Of a stretch of 64,000 nucleotides of DNA, positions 11,573 through 25,000 are shown in pieces. The stretch is from Panagrolaimus kolymaensis (Eukaryota; Nematoda; Chromadorea; Rhabditida; Panagrolaimidae): the NCBI GenBank assembly GCA_028622995.1, contig JAJQJQ010000019.1:1302001-1366000 (forward strand). Reading direction: 5' to 3'. The notes beneath the pieces were generated by a model. The model did not search any database, was not told where the DNA came from, and saw nothing but the letters and a program-made list of their open reading frames with translations. A program made the translations under genes and the position numbers. Positions within the stretch are counted from its first letter, which is position 1; every line of letters begins with the position of its first letter.

Positions 11573-14468
11573 GGATTGAATTGGAGATATGGATTTTTTG
11601 TTCCAAATATTTTTCTTATATTTTATAAGAAATAATGCCAAAAGGATTTTGGATTCCTCCCGCTGGATGAACCTCAACTGTAATCCATAAATTTTTATAA
11701 ACACTTGCTTCAAGCTTTTATGCAAGAAATTAATGAATCTCGTTTTGAATTAGGGATTGAATTGGAGATATGGATTTTTTGTTCCAAATATTTTTCTTAT
11801 ATTTTATAAGAAATAATGCCAAGAGGATTTTGGATTCCTCCCGCTGGATGAACCTCAACTGTAATCCATAAATTTTTATAAACACTTGCTTCAAGCTTTT
11901 ATGCAAGAAATTAATGAATCTCGTTTTGAATTAGGGATTGAATTGGAGATATGGATTTTTTGTTCCAAATATTTTTCTTATATTTTATAAGAATTAATGC
12001 AAAGAGGATTTTGGATTCCCCCCGCTGGATGAACCTCAACTGTAATCCATAAATTTTTATAAACACTTGCTTCAAGCTTTTATGCAAGAAATTAATGAAT
12101 CTCGTTTTGAATTAGGGATTGAATTGGAGATATGGATTTTTTGTTCCAAATATTTTTCTTATATTTTATAAGAATTAATGCCAAGAGGATTTTGGATTCC
12201 CCCCGCTGGATGAACCTCAACTGTAATCCATAAATTTTTATAAACACTTGCTTCAAGCTTTTATGCAAGAAATTAATGAATCTCGTTTTGAATTAGGGAT
12301 TGAATTGGAGATATGGATTTTTTGTTCCAAATATTTTTCTTATATTTTATAAGAATTAATGCCAAGAGGATTTTGGATTCCCCCCGCTGGATGAACCTCA
12401 ACTGTAATCCATAAATTTTTATAAACACTTGCTTCAAGCTTTGATGCAAGAAATTAATGAATCTCGTTTTGAATTAGGGATTGAATTGGAGATATGGATT
12501 TTTTGTTCCAAATATTTTTCTTATATTTTATAAGAAATAATGCCAAGAGGATTTTGGATTCCTCCCGCTGGATGAACCTCAACTGTAATCCATAAATTTT
12601 TATAAACACTTGCTTCAAGCTTTTATGCAAGAAATTAATGAATCTCGTTTTGAATTAGGGATTGAATTGGAGATATGGATTTTTTGTTCCAAATATTTTT
12701 CTTATATTTTATAAGAATTAATGCCAAGAGGATTTTGGATTCCCCCCGCTGGATGAACCTCAACTGTAATCCATAAATTTTTATAAACACTTGCTTCAAG
12801 CTTTGATGCAAGAAATTAATGAATCTCGTTTTGAATTAGGGATTGAATTGGAGATATGGATTTTTTGTTCCAAATATTTTTCTTATATTTTATAAGAAAT
12901 AATGCCAAGAGGATTTTGGATTCCTCCCGCTGGATGAACCTCAACTGTAATCCATAAATTTTTATAAACACTTGCTTCAAGCTTTTATGCAAGAAATTAA
13001 TGAATCTCGTTTTGAATTAGGGATTGAATTGGAGATATGGATTTTTTGTTCCAAATATTTTTCTTATATTTTATAAGAATTAATGCCAAGAGGATTTTGG
13101 ATTCCCCCCGCTGGATGAACCTCAACTGTAATCCATAAATTTTTATAAACACTTGCTTCAAGCTTTTATGCAAGAAATTAATGAATCTCGTTTTGAATTA
13201 GGGATTGAATTGGAGATATGGATTTTTTGTTCCAAATATTTTTCTTATATTTTATAAGAATTAATGCCAAGAGGATTTTGGATTCCCCCCGCTGGATGAA
13301 CCTCAACTGTAATCCATAAATTTTTATAAACACTTGCTTCAAGCTTTTATGCAAGAAATTAATGAATCTCGTTTTGAATTAGGGATTGAATTGGAGATAT
13401 GGATTTTTTGTTCCAAATATTTTTCTTATATTTTATAAGAATTAATGCCAAGAGGATTTTGGATTCCCCCCGCTGGATGAACCTCAACTGTAATCCATAA
13501 ATTTTTATAAACACTTGCTTCAAGCTTTGATGCAAGAAATTAATGAATCTCGTTTTGAATTAGGGATTGAATTGGAGATATGGATTTTTTGTTCCAAATA
13601 TTTTTCTTATATTTTATAAGAAATAATGCCAAGAGGATTTTGGATTCCTCCCGCTGGATGAACCTCAACTGTAATCCATAAATTTTTATAAACACTTGCT
13701 TCAAGCTTTGATGCAAGAAATTAATGAATCTCGTTTTGAATTAGGGATTGAATTGGAGATATGGATTTTTTGTTCCAAATATTTTTCTTATATTTTATAA
13801 GAAATAATGCAAAGAGGATTTTGGATTCCCCCCGCTGGATGAACCTCAACTGTAATCCATAAATTTTTATAAACACTTGCTTCAAGCTTTGATGCAAGAA
13901 ATTAATGAATCTCGTTTTGAATTAGGGATTGAATTGGAGATATGGATTTTTTGTTCCAAATATTTTTCTTATATTTTATAAGAATTAATGCCAAGAGGAT
14001 TTTGGATTCCCCCCGCTGGATGAACCTCAACTGTAATCCATAAATTTTTATAAACACTTGCTTCAAGCTTTGATGCAAGAAATTAATGAATCTCGTTTTG
14101 AATTAGGGATTGAATTGGAGATATGGATTTTTTGTTCCAAATATTTTTCTTATATTTTATAAGAAATAATGCCAAGAGGATTTTGGATTCCCCCCGCTGG
14201 ATGAACCTCAACTGTAATCCATAAATTTTTATAAACACTTGCTTCAAGCTTTGATGCAAGAAATTAATGAATCTCGTTTTGAATTAGGGATTGAATTGGA
14301 GATATGGATTTTTTGTTCCAAATATTTTTCTTATATTTTATAAGAAATAATGCCAAGAGGATTTTGGATTCCCCCCGCTGGATGAACCTCAACTGTAATC
14401 CATAAATTTTTATAAACACTTGCTTCAAGCTTTGATGCAAGAAATTAATGAATCTCGTTTTGAATTAT
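11573..14468 (+). repeat. Block 3: 60T (AAGAATTAATG) monomers mixed with 86T
   Basis: Sixteen full-length monomers. 60T occurs in monomers starting 11935, 12116, 12297, 12659, 13021, 13202, 13383 and 13926, always with 86C. Monomers with 86T (11573, 11754, 12478, 12840, 13564) never carry 60T. The order 60T then 86T+147T is repeated (12297/12478 and 12659/12840), a weak 362-bp dimer. Variant 67A (ATGCAAAG) appears at 11935 and 13745. The combination 60T + 147T also occurs once in block 1 at about 3.1 kb, linking the two blocks. Confidence 0.75.
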
Positions 14469-17364
14469 GGATTGAATTGGAGATATGGATTTTTTGTTCC
14501 AAATATTTTTCTTATATTTTATAAGAAATAATGCCAAGAGGATTTTGGATTCCCCCCGCTGGATGAACCTCAACTGTAATCCATAAATTTTTATAAACAC
14601 TTGCTTCAAGCTTTGATGCAAGAAATTAATGAATCTCGTTTTGAATTAGGGATTGAATTGGAGATATGGATTTTTTGTTCCAAATATTTTTCTTATATTT
14701 TATAAGAAATAATGCCAAGAGGATTTTGGATTCCCCCCGCTGGATGAACCTCAACTGTAATCCATAAATTTTTATAAACACTTGCTTCAAGCTTTGATGC
14801 AAGAAATTAATGAATCTCGTTTTGAATTATGGATTGAATTGGAGATATGGATTTTTTGTTCCAAATATTTTTCTTATATTTTATAAGAAATAATGCCAAG
14901 AGGATTTTGGATTCCCCCCGCTGGATGAACCTCAACTGTAATCCATAAATTTTTATAAACACTTGCTTCAAGCTTTGATGCAAGAAATTAATGAATCTCG
15001 TTTTGAATTAGGGATTGAATTGGAGATATGGATTTTTTGTTCCAAATATTTTTCTTATATTTTATAAGAAATAATGCCAAGAGGATTTTGGATTCCCCCC
15101 GCTGGATGAACCTCAACTGTAATCCATAAATTTTTATAAACACTTGCTTCAAGCTTTGATGCAAGAAATTAATGAATCTCGTTTTGAATTATGGATTGAA
15201 TTGGAGATATGGATTTTTTGTTCCAAATATTTTTCTTATATTTTATAAGAAATAATGCCAAGAGGATTTTGGATTCCCCCCGCTGGATGAACCTCAACTG
15301 TAATCCATAAATTTTTATAAACACTTGCTTCAAGCTTTGATGCAAGAAATTAATGAATCTCGTTTTGAATTAGGGATTGAATTGGAGATATGGATTTTTT
15401 GTTCCAAATATTTTTCTTATATTTTATAAGAAATAATGCCAAGAGGATTTTGGATTCCCCCCGCTGGATGAACCTCAACTGTAATCCATAAATTTTTATA
15501 AACACTTGCTTCAAGCTTTGATGCAAGAAATTAATGAATCTCGTTTTGAATTATGGATTGAATTGGAGATATGGATTTTTTGTTCCAAATATTTTTCTTA
15601 TATTTTATAAGAAATAATGCCAAGAGGATTTTGGATTCCCCCCGCTGGATGAACCTCAACTGTAATCCATAAATTTTTATAAACACTTGCTTCAAGCTTT
15701 GATGCAAGAAATTAATGAATCTCGTTTTGAATTAGGGATTGAATTGGAGATATGGATTTTTTGTTCCAAATATTTTTCTTATATTTTATAAGAAATAATG
15801 CCAAGAGGATTTTGGATTCCCCCCGCTGTATGAACCTCAACTGTAATCCATAAATTTTTATAAACACTTGCTTCAAGCTTTGATGCAAGAAATTAATGAA
15901 TCTCGTTTTGAATTATGGATTGAATTGGAGATATGGATTTTTTGTTCCAAATATTTTTCTTATATTTTATAAGAAATAATGCCAAGAGGATTTTGGATTC
16001 CCCCCGCTGGATGAACCTCAACTGTAATCCATAAATTTTTATAAACACTTGCTTCAAGCTTTGATGCAAGAAATTAATGAATCTCGTTTTGAATTAGGGA
16101 TTGAATTGGAGATATGGATTTTTTGTTCCAAATATTTTTCTTATATTTTATAAGAAATAATGCCAAGAGGATTTTGGATTCCCCCCGCTGGATGAACCTC
16201 AACTGTAATCCATAAATTTTTATAAACACTTGCTTCAAGCTTTGATGCAAGAAATTAATGAATCTCGTTTTGAATTATGGATTGAATTGGAGATATGGAT
16301 TTTTTGTTCCAAATATTTTTCTTATATTTTATAAGAAATAATGCCAAGAGGATTTTGGATTCCCCCCGCTGGATGAACCTCAACTGTAATCCATAAATTT
16401 TTATAAACACTTGCTTCAAGCTTTGATGCAAGAAATTAATGAATCTCGTTTTGAATTAGGGATTGAATTGGAGATATGGATTTTTTGTTCCAAATATTTT
16501 TCTTATATTTTATAAGAAATAATGCCAAGAGGATTTTGGATTCCCCCCGCTGGATGAACCTCAACTGTAATCCATAAATTTTTATAAACACTTGCTTCAA
16601 GCTTTGATGCAAGAAATTAATGAATCTCGTTTTGAATTATGGATTGAATTGGAGATATGGATTTTTTGTTCCAAATATTTTTCTTATATTTTATAAGAAA
16701 TAATGCCAAGAGGATTTTGGATTCCCCCCGCTGGATGAACCTCAACTGTAATCCATAAATTTTTATAAACACTTGCTTCAAGCTTTGATGCAAGAAATTA
16801 ATGAATCTCGTTTTGAATTAGGGATTGAATTGGAGATATGGATTTTTTGTTCCAAATATTTTTCTTATATTTTATAAGAAATAATGCCAAGAGGATTTTG
16901 GATTCCCCCCGCTGGATGAACCTCAACTGTAATCCATAAATTTTTATAAACACTTGCTTCAAGCTTTGATGCAAGAAATTAATGAATCTCGTTTTGAATT
17001 ATGGATTGAATTGGAGATATGGATTTTTTGTTCCAAATATTTTTCTTATATTTTATAAGAAATAATGCCAAGAGGATTTTGGATTCCCCCCGCTGGATGA
17101 ACCTCAACTGTAATCCATAAATTTTTATAAACACTTGCTTCAAGCTTTGATGCAAGAAATTAATGAATCTCGTTTTGAATTAGGGATTGAATTGGAGATA
17201 TGGATTTTTTGTTCCAAATATTTTTCTTATATTTTATAAGAAATAATGCCAAGAGGATTTTGGATTCCCCCCGCTGGATGAACCTCAACTGTAATCCATA
17301 AATTTTTATAAACACTTGCTTCAAGCTTTGATGCAAGAAATTAATGAATCTCGTTTTGAATTAG
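14469..17364 (+). repeat. 362-bp T/G dimer, 8 tandem copies
   Basis: Sixteen full-length monomers alternate strictly between an ATGG junction (T) and an AGGG junction (G): 14469 T, 14650 G, 14831 T and so on to 17184 G. Apart from one private change (GCTGTATG at about 15.83 kb) the monomers look otherwise uniform. The effective period is therefore 362 bp, a textbook higher-order dimer. Confidence 0.85.
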
Positions 17365-18450
17365 GGATTGAATTGGAGATATGGATTTTTTGTTCCAAAT
17401 ATTTTTCTTATATTTTATAAGAAATAATGCCAAGAGGATTTTGGATTCCCCCCGCTGGATGAACCTCAACTGTAATCCATAAATTTTTATAAACACTTGC
17501 TTCAAGCTTTGATGCAAGAAATTAATGAATCTCGTTTTGAATTAGGGATTGAATTGGAGATATGGATTTTTTGTTCCAAATATTTTTCTTATATTTTATA
17601 AGAAATAATGCCAAGAGGATTTTGGATTCCCCCCGCTGGATGAACCTCAACTGTAATCCATAAATTTTTATAAACACTTGCTTCAAGCTTTGATGCAAGA
17701 AATTAATGAATCTCGTTTTGAATTAGGGATTGAATTGGAGATATGGATTTTTTGTTCCAAATATTTTTCTTATATTTTATAAGAAATAATGCCAAGAGGA
17801 TTTTGGATTCCCCCCGCTGGATGAACCTCAACTGTAATCCATAAATTTTTATAAACACTTGCTTCAAGCTTTGATGCAAGAAATTAATGAATCTCGTTTT
17901 GAATTAGGGATTGAATTGGAGATATGGATTTTTTGTTCCAAATATTTTTCTTATATTTTATAAGAAATAATGCCAAGAGGATTTTGGATTCCCCCCGCTG
18001 GATGAACCTCAACTGTAATCCATAAATTTTTATAAACACTTGCTTCAAGCTTTGATGCTAGAAATTAATGAATCTCGTTTTGAATTAGGGATTGAATTGG
18101 AGATATGGATTTTTTGTTCCAAATATTTTTCTTATATTTTATAAGAAATAATGCCAAGAGGATTTTGGATTCCCCCCGCTGGATGAACCTCAACTGTAAT
18201 CCATAAATTTTTATAAACACTTGCTTCAAGCTTTGATGCAAGAAATTAATGAATCTCGTTTTGAATTATGGATTGAATTGGAGATATGGATTTTTTGTTC
18301 CAAATATTTTTCTTATATTTTATAAGAAATAATGCCAAGAGGATTTTGGATTCCCCCCGCTGGATGAACCTCAACTGTAATCCATAAATTTTTATAAACA
18401 CTTGCTTCAAGCTTTGATGCAAGAAATTAATGAATCTCGTTTTGAATTAT
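17365..18450 (+). repeat. Monomeric interruption of the dimer block
   Basis: Five consecutive G monomers (17365-18269) and one T (18270) break the T/G alternation that flanks this stretch on both sides. One monomer has a private GATGCTAG change at about 18.06 kb. This looks like local single-monomer amplification inside a dimer array. Confidence 0.7.
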
Positions 18451-20254
18451 GGATTGAATTGGAGATATGGATTTTTTGTTCCAAATATTTTTCTTATATT
18501 TTATAAGAAATAATGCCAAGAGGATTTTGGATTCCCCCCGCTGGATGAACCTCAACTGTAATCCATAAATTTTTATAAACACTTGCTTCAAGCTTTGATG
18601 CAAGAAATTAATGAATCTCGTTTTGAATTAGGGATTGAATTGGAGATATGGATTTTTTGTTCCAAATATTTTTCTTATATTTTATAAGAAATAATGCCAA
18701 GAGGATTTTGGATTCCCCCCGCTGGATGAACCTCAACTGTAATCCATAAATTTTTATAAACACTTGCTTCAAGCTTTGATGCAAGAAATTAATGAATCTC
18801 GTTTTGAATTATGGATTGAATTGGAGATATGGATTTTTTGTTCCAAATATTTTTCTTATATTTTATAAGAAATAATGCCAAGAGGATTTTGGATTCCCCC
18901 CGCTGGATGAACCTCAACTGTAATCCATAAATTTTTATAAACACTTGCTTCAAGCTTTGATGCAAGAAATTAATGAATCTCGTTTTGAATTAGGGATTGA
19001 ATTGGAGATATGGATTTTTTGTTCCAAATATTTTTCTTATATTTTATAAGAAATAATGCCAAGAGGATTTTGGATTCCCCCCGCTGGATGAACCTCAACT
19101 GTAATCCATAAATTTTTATAAACACTTGCTTCAAGCTTTGATGCAAGAAATTAATGAATCTCGTTTTGAATTATGGATTGAATTGGAGATATGGATTTTT
19201 TGTTCGAAATATTTTTCTTATATTTTATAAGAAATAATGCCAAGAGGATTTTGGATTCCCCCCGCTGGATGAACCTCAACTGTAATCCATAAATTTTTAT
19301 AAACACTTGCTTCAAGCTTTGATGCAAGAAATTAATGAATCTCGTTTTGAATTAGGGATTGAATTGGAGATATGGATTTTTTGTTCCAAATATTTTTCTT
19401 ATATTTTATAAGAAATAATGCCAAGAGGATTTTGGATTCCCCCCGCTGGATGAACCTCAACTGTAATCCATAAATTTTTATAAACACTTGCTTCAAGCTT
19501 TGATGCAAGAAATTAATGAATCTCGTTTTGAATTATGGATTGAATTGGAGATATGGATTTTTTGTTCCAAATATTTTTCTTATATTTTATAAGAAATAAT
19601 GCCAAGAGGATTTTGGATTCCCCCCGCTGGATGAACCTCAACTGTAATCCATAAATTTTTATAAACACTTGCTTCAAGCTTTGATGCAAGAAATTAATGA
19701 ATCTCGTTTTGAATTAGGGATTGAATTGGAGATATGGATTTTTTGTTCCAAATATTTTTCTTATATTTTATAAGAAATAATGCCAAGAGGATTTTGGATT
19801 CCCCCCGCTGGATGAACCTCAACTGTAATCCATAAATTTTTATAAACACTTGCTTCAAGCTTTGATGCAAGAAATTAATGAATCTCGTTTTGAATTATGG
19901 ATTGAATTGGAGATATGGATTTTTTGTTCCAAATATTTTTCTTATATTTTATAAGAAATAATGCCAAGAGGATTTTGGATTCCCCCCGCTGGATGAACCT
20001 CAACTGTAATCCATAAATTTTTATAAACACTTGCTTCAAGCTTTGATGCAAGAAATTAATGAATCTCGTTTTGAATTAGGGATTGAATTGGAGATATGGA
20101 TTTTTTGTTCCAAATATTTTTCTTATATTTTATAAGAAATAATGCCAAGAGGATTTTGGATTCCCCCCGCTGGATGAACCTCAACTGTAATCCATAAATT
20201 TTTATTTGCTTCAAGCTTTGATGCAAGAAATTAATGAATCTCGTTTTGAATTAG
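18451..20254 (+). repeat. 362-bp T/G dimer, second block, 5 copies
   Basis: Alternation resumes: T at 18451, G at 18632 and so on to the G monomer at 20080. That last one is short (175 bp) and carries the unusual ATTTG deletion junction. The T monomer at 19175 has a private GTTCGAAAT change, which adds a TTCGAA site. Confidence 0.8.
20201..20210 (+). repeat. Alternative 6-bp deletion junction, first copy
   Basis: This junction reads TTTATTTGCT, whereas the other short monomers read TTTACTTGCT. It is explained by loss of AAACAC (monomer 127-132) instead of TAAACA or ATAAAC, or by the common deletion followed by a C to T change. The only other example I see is at 20921, four monomers downstream. 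Confidence 0.8.
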
Positions 20255-22046
20255 GGATTGAATTGGAGATATGGATTTTTTGTTCCAAATATTTTTCTTA
20301 TATTTTATAAGAAATAATGCCAAAAGGATTTTGGATTCCCCCCGCTGGATGAACCTCAACTGTAATCCATAAATTTTTATAAACACTTGCTTCAAGCTTT
20401 GATGCAAGAAATTAATGAATCTCGTTTTGAATTAGGGATTGAATTGGAGATATGGATTTTTTATTCCAAATATTTTTCTTATATTTTATAAGAAATAATG
20501 CCAAGAGGATTTTGGATTCCCCCCGCTGGATGAACCTCAACTGTAATCCATAAATTTTTATAAACACTTGCTTCAAGCTTTGATGCAAGAAATTAATGAA
20601 TCTCGTTTTGAATTATGGATTGAATTGGAGATATGGATTTTTTGTTCCAAATATTTTTCTTATATTTTATAAGAAATAATGCCAAGAGGATTTTGGATTC
20701 CCCCCGCTGGATGAACCTCAACTGTAATCCATAAATTTTTATAAACACTTGCTTCAAGCTTTGATGCAAGAAATTAATGAATCTCGTTTTGAATTAGGGA
20801 TTGAATTGGAGATATGGATTTTTTGTTCCAAATATTTTTCTTATATTTTATAAGAAATAATGCCAAGAGGATTTTGGATTCCCCCCGCTGGATGAACCTC
20901 AACTGTAATCCATAAATTTTTATTTGCTTCAAGCTTTGATGCAAGAAATTAATGAATCTCGTTTTGAATTAGGGATTGAATTGGAGATATGGATTTTTTG
21001 TTCCAAATATTTTTCTTATATTTTATAAGAAATAATGCCAAAAGGATTTTGGATTCCCCCCGCTGGATGAACCTCAACTGTAATCCATAAATTTTTATAA
21101 ACACTTGCTTCAAGCTTTGATGCAAGAAATTAATGAATCTCGTTTTGAATTAGGGATTGAATTGGAGATATGGATTTTTTGTTCCAAATATTTTTCTTAT
21201 ATTTTATAAGAAATAATGCCAAGAGGATTTTGGATTCCCCCCGCTGGATGAACCTCAACTGTAATCCATAAATTTTTATAAACACTTGCTTCAAGCTTTG
21301 ATGCAAGAAATTAATGAATCTCGTTTTGAATTAGGGATTGAATTGGAGATATGGATTTTTTGTTCCAAATATTTTTCTTATATTTTATAAGAAATAATGC
21401 CAAGAGGATTTTGGATTCCCCCCGCTGGATGAACCTCAACTGTAATCCATAAATTTTTACTTGCTTCAAGCTTTGATGCAAGAAATTAATGAATCTCGTT
21501 TTGAATTAGGGATTGAATTGGAGATATGGATTTTTTGTTCCAAATATTTTTCTTATATTTTATAAGAAATAATGCCAAAAGGATTTTGGATTCCCCCCGC
21601 TGGATGAACCTCAACTGTAATCCATAAATTTTTATAAACACTTGCTTCAAGCTTTGATGCAAGAAATTAATGAATCTCGTTTTGAATTAGGGATTGAATT
21701 GGAGATATGGATTTTTTGTTCCAAATATTTTTCTTATATTTTATAAGAAATAATGCCAAGAGGATTTTGGATTCCCCCCGCTGGATGAACCTCAACTGTA
21801 ATCCATAAATTTTTATAAACACTTGCTTCAAGCTTTGATGCAAGAAATTAATGAATCTCGTTTTGAATTAGGGATTGAATTGGAGATATGGATTTTTTGT
21901 TCCAAATATTTTTCTTATATTTTATAAGAAATAATGCCAAGAGGATTTTGGATTCCCCCCGCTGGATGAACCTCAACTGTAATCCATAAATTTTTACTTG
22001 CTTCAAGCTTTGATGCAAGAAATTAATGAATCTCGTTTTGAATTAT
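20255..22046 (+). repeat. Block 5: short-ended 718- and 537-bp units
   Basis: Monomer order is K, R (with private TTATTCC at about 20.46 kb), T-R, G-R short (20798-20972), K, R, R short (21335-21509), K, R, R short (21872-22046). The two last trimers, 20973-21509 and 21510-22046, are each 537 bp and have the same order: a tandem trimer. The spacing between the two ATTTG deletion junctions (20204, 20922) is 718 bp, a tetramer with one short unit. Confidence 0.8.
20920..20928 (+). repeat. Alternative 6-bp deletion junction, second copy
   Basis: Same TTTATTTGC junction as at 20201, 718 bp downstream. Both are followed by a K monomer, so one was very probably copied from the other by tetramer duplication. 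Confidence 0.75.
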
Positions 22047-25000
22047 GGATTGAATTGGAGATATGGATTTTTTGTTCCAAATATTTTTCTTATATTTTAT
22101 AAGAAATAATGCCAAGAGGATTTTGGATTCCCCCCGCTGGATGAACCTCAACTGTAATCCATAAATTTTTATAAACACTTGCTTCAAGCTTTGATGCAAG
22201 AAATTAATGAATCTCGTTTTGAATTAGGGATTGAATTGGAGATATGGATTTTTTGTTCCAAATATTTTTCTTATATTTTATAAGAAATAATGCCAAGAGG
22301 ATTTTGGATTCCCCCCGCTGGATGAACCTCAACTGTAATCCATAAATTTTTATAAACACTTGCTTCAAGCTTTGATGCAAGAAATTAATGAATCTCGTTT
22401 TGAATTAGGGATTGAATTGGAGATATGGATTTTTTGTTCCAAATATTTTTCTTATATTTTATAAGAAATAATGCCAAAAGGATTTTGGATTCCCCCCGCT
22501 GGATGAACCTCAACTGTAATCCATAAATTTTTATAAACACTTGCTTCAAGCTTTGATGCAAGAAATTAATGAATCTCGTTTTGAATTATGGATTGAATTG
22601 GAGATATGGATTTTTTGTTCCAAATATTTTTCTTATATTTTATAAGAAATAATGCCAAGAGGATTTTGGATTCCCCCCGCTGGATGAACCTCAACTGTAA
22701 TCCATAAATTTTTATAAACACTTGCTTCAAGCTTTGATGCAAGAAATTAATGAATCTCGTTTTGAATTAGGAATTGAATTGGAGATATGGATTTTTTGTT
22801 CCAAATATTTTTCTTATATTTTATAAGAAATAATGCCAAAAGGATTTTGGATTCCCCCCGCTGGATGAACCTCAACTGTAATCCATAAATTTTTATAAAC
22901 ACTTGCTTCAAGCTTTGATGCAAGAAATTAATGAATCTCGTTTTGAATTATGGATTGAATTGGAGATATGGATTTTTTGTTCCAAATATTTTTCTTATAT
23001 TTTATAAGAAATAATGCCAAGAGGATTTTGGATTCCCCCCGCTGGATGAACCTCAACTGTAATCCATAAATTTTTATAAACACTTGCTTCAAGCTTTGAT
23101 GCAAGAAATTAATGAATCTCGTTTTGAATTAGGAATTGAATTGGAGATATGGATTTTTTGTTCCAAATATTTTTCTTATATTTTATAAGAAATAATGCCA
23201 AAAGGATTTTGGATTCCCCCCGCTGGATGAACCTCAACTGTAATCCATAAATTTTTATAAACACTTGCTTCAAGCTTTGATGCAAGAAATTAATGAATCT
23301 CGTTTTGAATTATGGATTGAATTGGAGATATGGATTTTTTGTTCCAAATATTTTTCTTATATTTTATAAGAAATAATGCCAAGAGGATTTTGGATTCCCC
23401 CCGCTGGATGAACCTCAACTGTAATCCATAAATTTTTATAAACACTTGCTTCAAGCTTTGATGCAAGAAATTAATGAATCTCGTTTTGAATTATGGATTG
23501 AATTGGAGATATGGATTTTTTGTTCCAAATATTTTTCTTATATTTTATAAGAAATAATGCCAAGAGGATTTTGGATTCCCCCCGCTGGATGAACCTCAAC
23601 TGTAATCCATAAATTTTTATAAACACTTGCTTCAAGCTTTGATGCAAGAAATTAATGAATCTCGTTTTGAATTATGGATTGAATTGGAGATATGGATTTT
23701 TTGTTCCAAATATTTTTCTTATATTTTATAAGAAATAATGCCAAGAGGATTTTGGATTCCCCCCGCTGGATGAACCTCAACTGTAATCCATAAATTTTTA
23801 TAAACACTTGCTTCAAGCTTTGATGCAAGAAATTAATGAATCTCGTTTTGAATTATGGATTGAATTGGAGATATGGATTTTTTGTTCCAAATATTTTTCT
23901 TATATTTTATAAGAAATAATGCCAAGAGGATTTTGGATTCCCCCCGCTGGATGAACCTCAACTGTAATCCATAAATTTTTATAAACACTTGCTTCAAGCT
24001 TTGATGCAAGAAATTAATGAATCTCGTTTTGAATTATGGATTGAATTGGAGATATGGATTTTTTGTTCCAAATATTTTTCTTATATTTTATAAGAAATAA
24101 TGCCAAGAGGATTTTGGATTCCCCCCGCTGGATGAACCTCAACTGTAATCCATAAATTTTTATAAACACTTGCTTCAAGCTTTGATGCAAGAAATTAATG
24201 AATCTCGTTTTGAATTATGGATTGAATTGGAGATATGGATTTTTTGTTCCAAATATTTTTCTTATATTTTATAAGAAATAATGCCAAGAGGATTTTGGAT
24301 TCCCCCCGCTGGATGAACCTCAACTGTAATCCATAAATTTTTATAAACACTTGCTTCAAGCTTTGATGCAAGAAATTAATGAATCTCGTTTTGAATTAGG
24401 GATTGAATTGGAGATATGGATTTTTTGTTCCAAATATTTTTCTTATATTTTATAAGAAATAATGCCAAGAGGATTTTGGATTCCCCCCGCTGGATGAACC
24501 TCAACTGTAATCCATAAATTTTTATAAACACTTGCTTCAAGCTTTGATGCAAGAAATTAATGAATCTCGTTTTGAATTATGGATTGAATTGGAGATATGG
24601 ATTTTTTGTTCCAAATATTTTTCTTATATTTTATAAGAAATAATGCCAAGAGGATTTTGGATTCCCCCCGCTGGATGAACCTCAACTGTAATCCATAAAT
24701 TTTTATAAACACTTGCTTCAAGCTTTGATGCAAGAAATTAATGAATCTCGTTTTGAATTAGGAATTGAATTGGAGATATGGATTTTTTGTTCCAAATATT
24801 TTTCTTATATTTTATAAGAAATAATGCCAAGAGGATTTTGGATTCCCCCCGCTGGATGAACCTCAACTGTAATCCATAAATTTTTATAAACACTTGCTTC
24901 AAGCTTTGATGCAAGAAATTAATGAATCTCGTTTTGAATTATGGATTGAATTGGAGATATGGATTTTTTGTTCCAAATATTTTTCTTATATTTTATAAGA

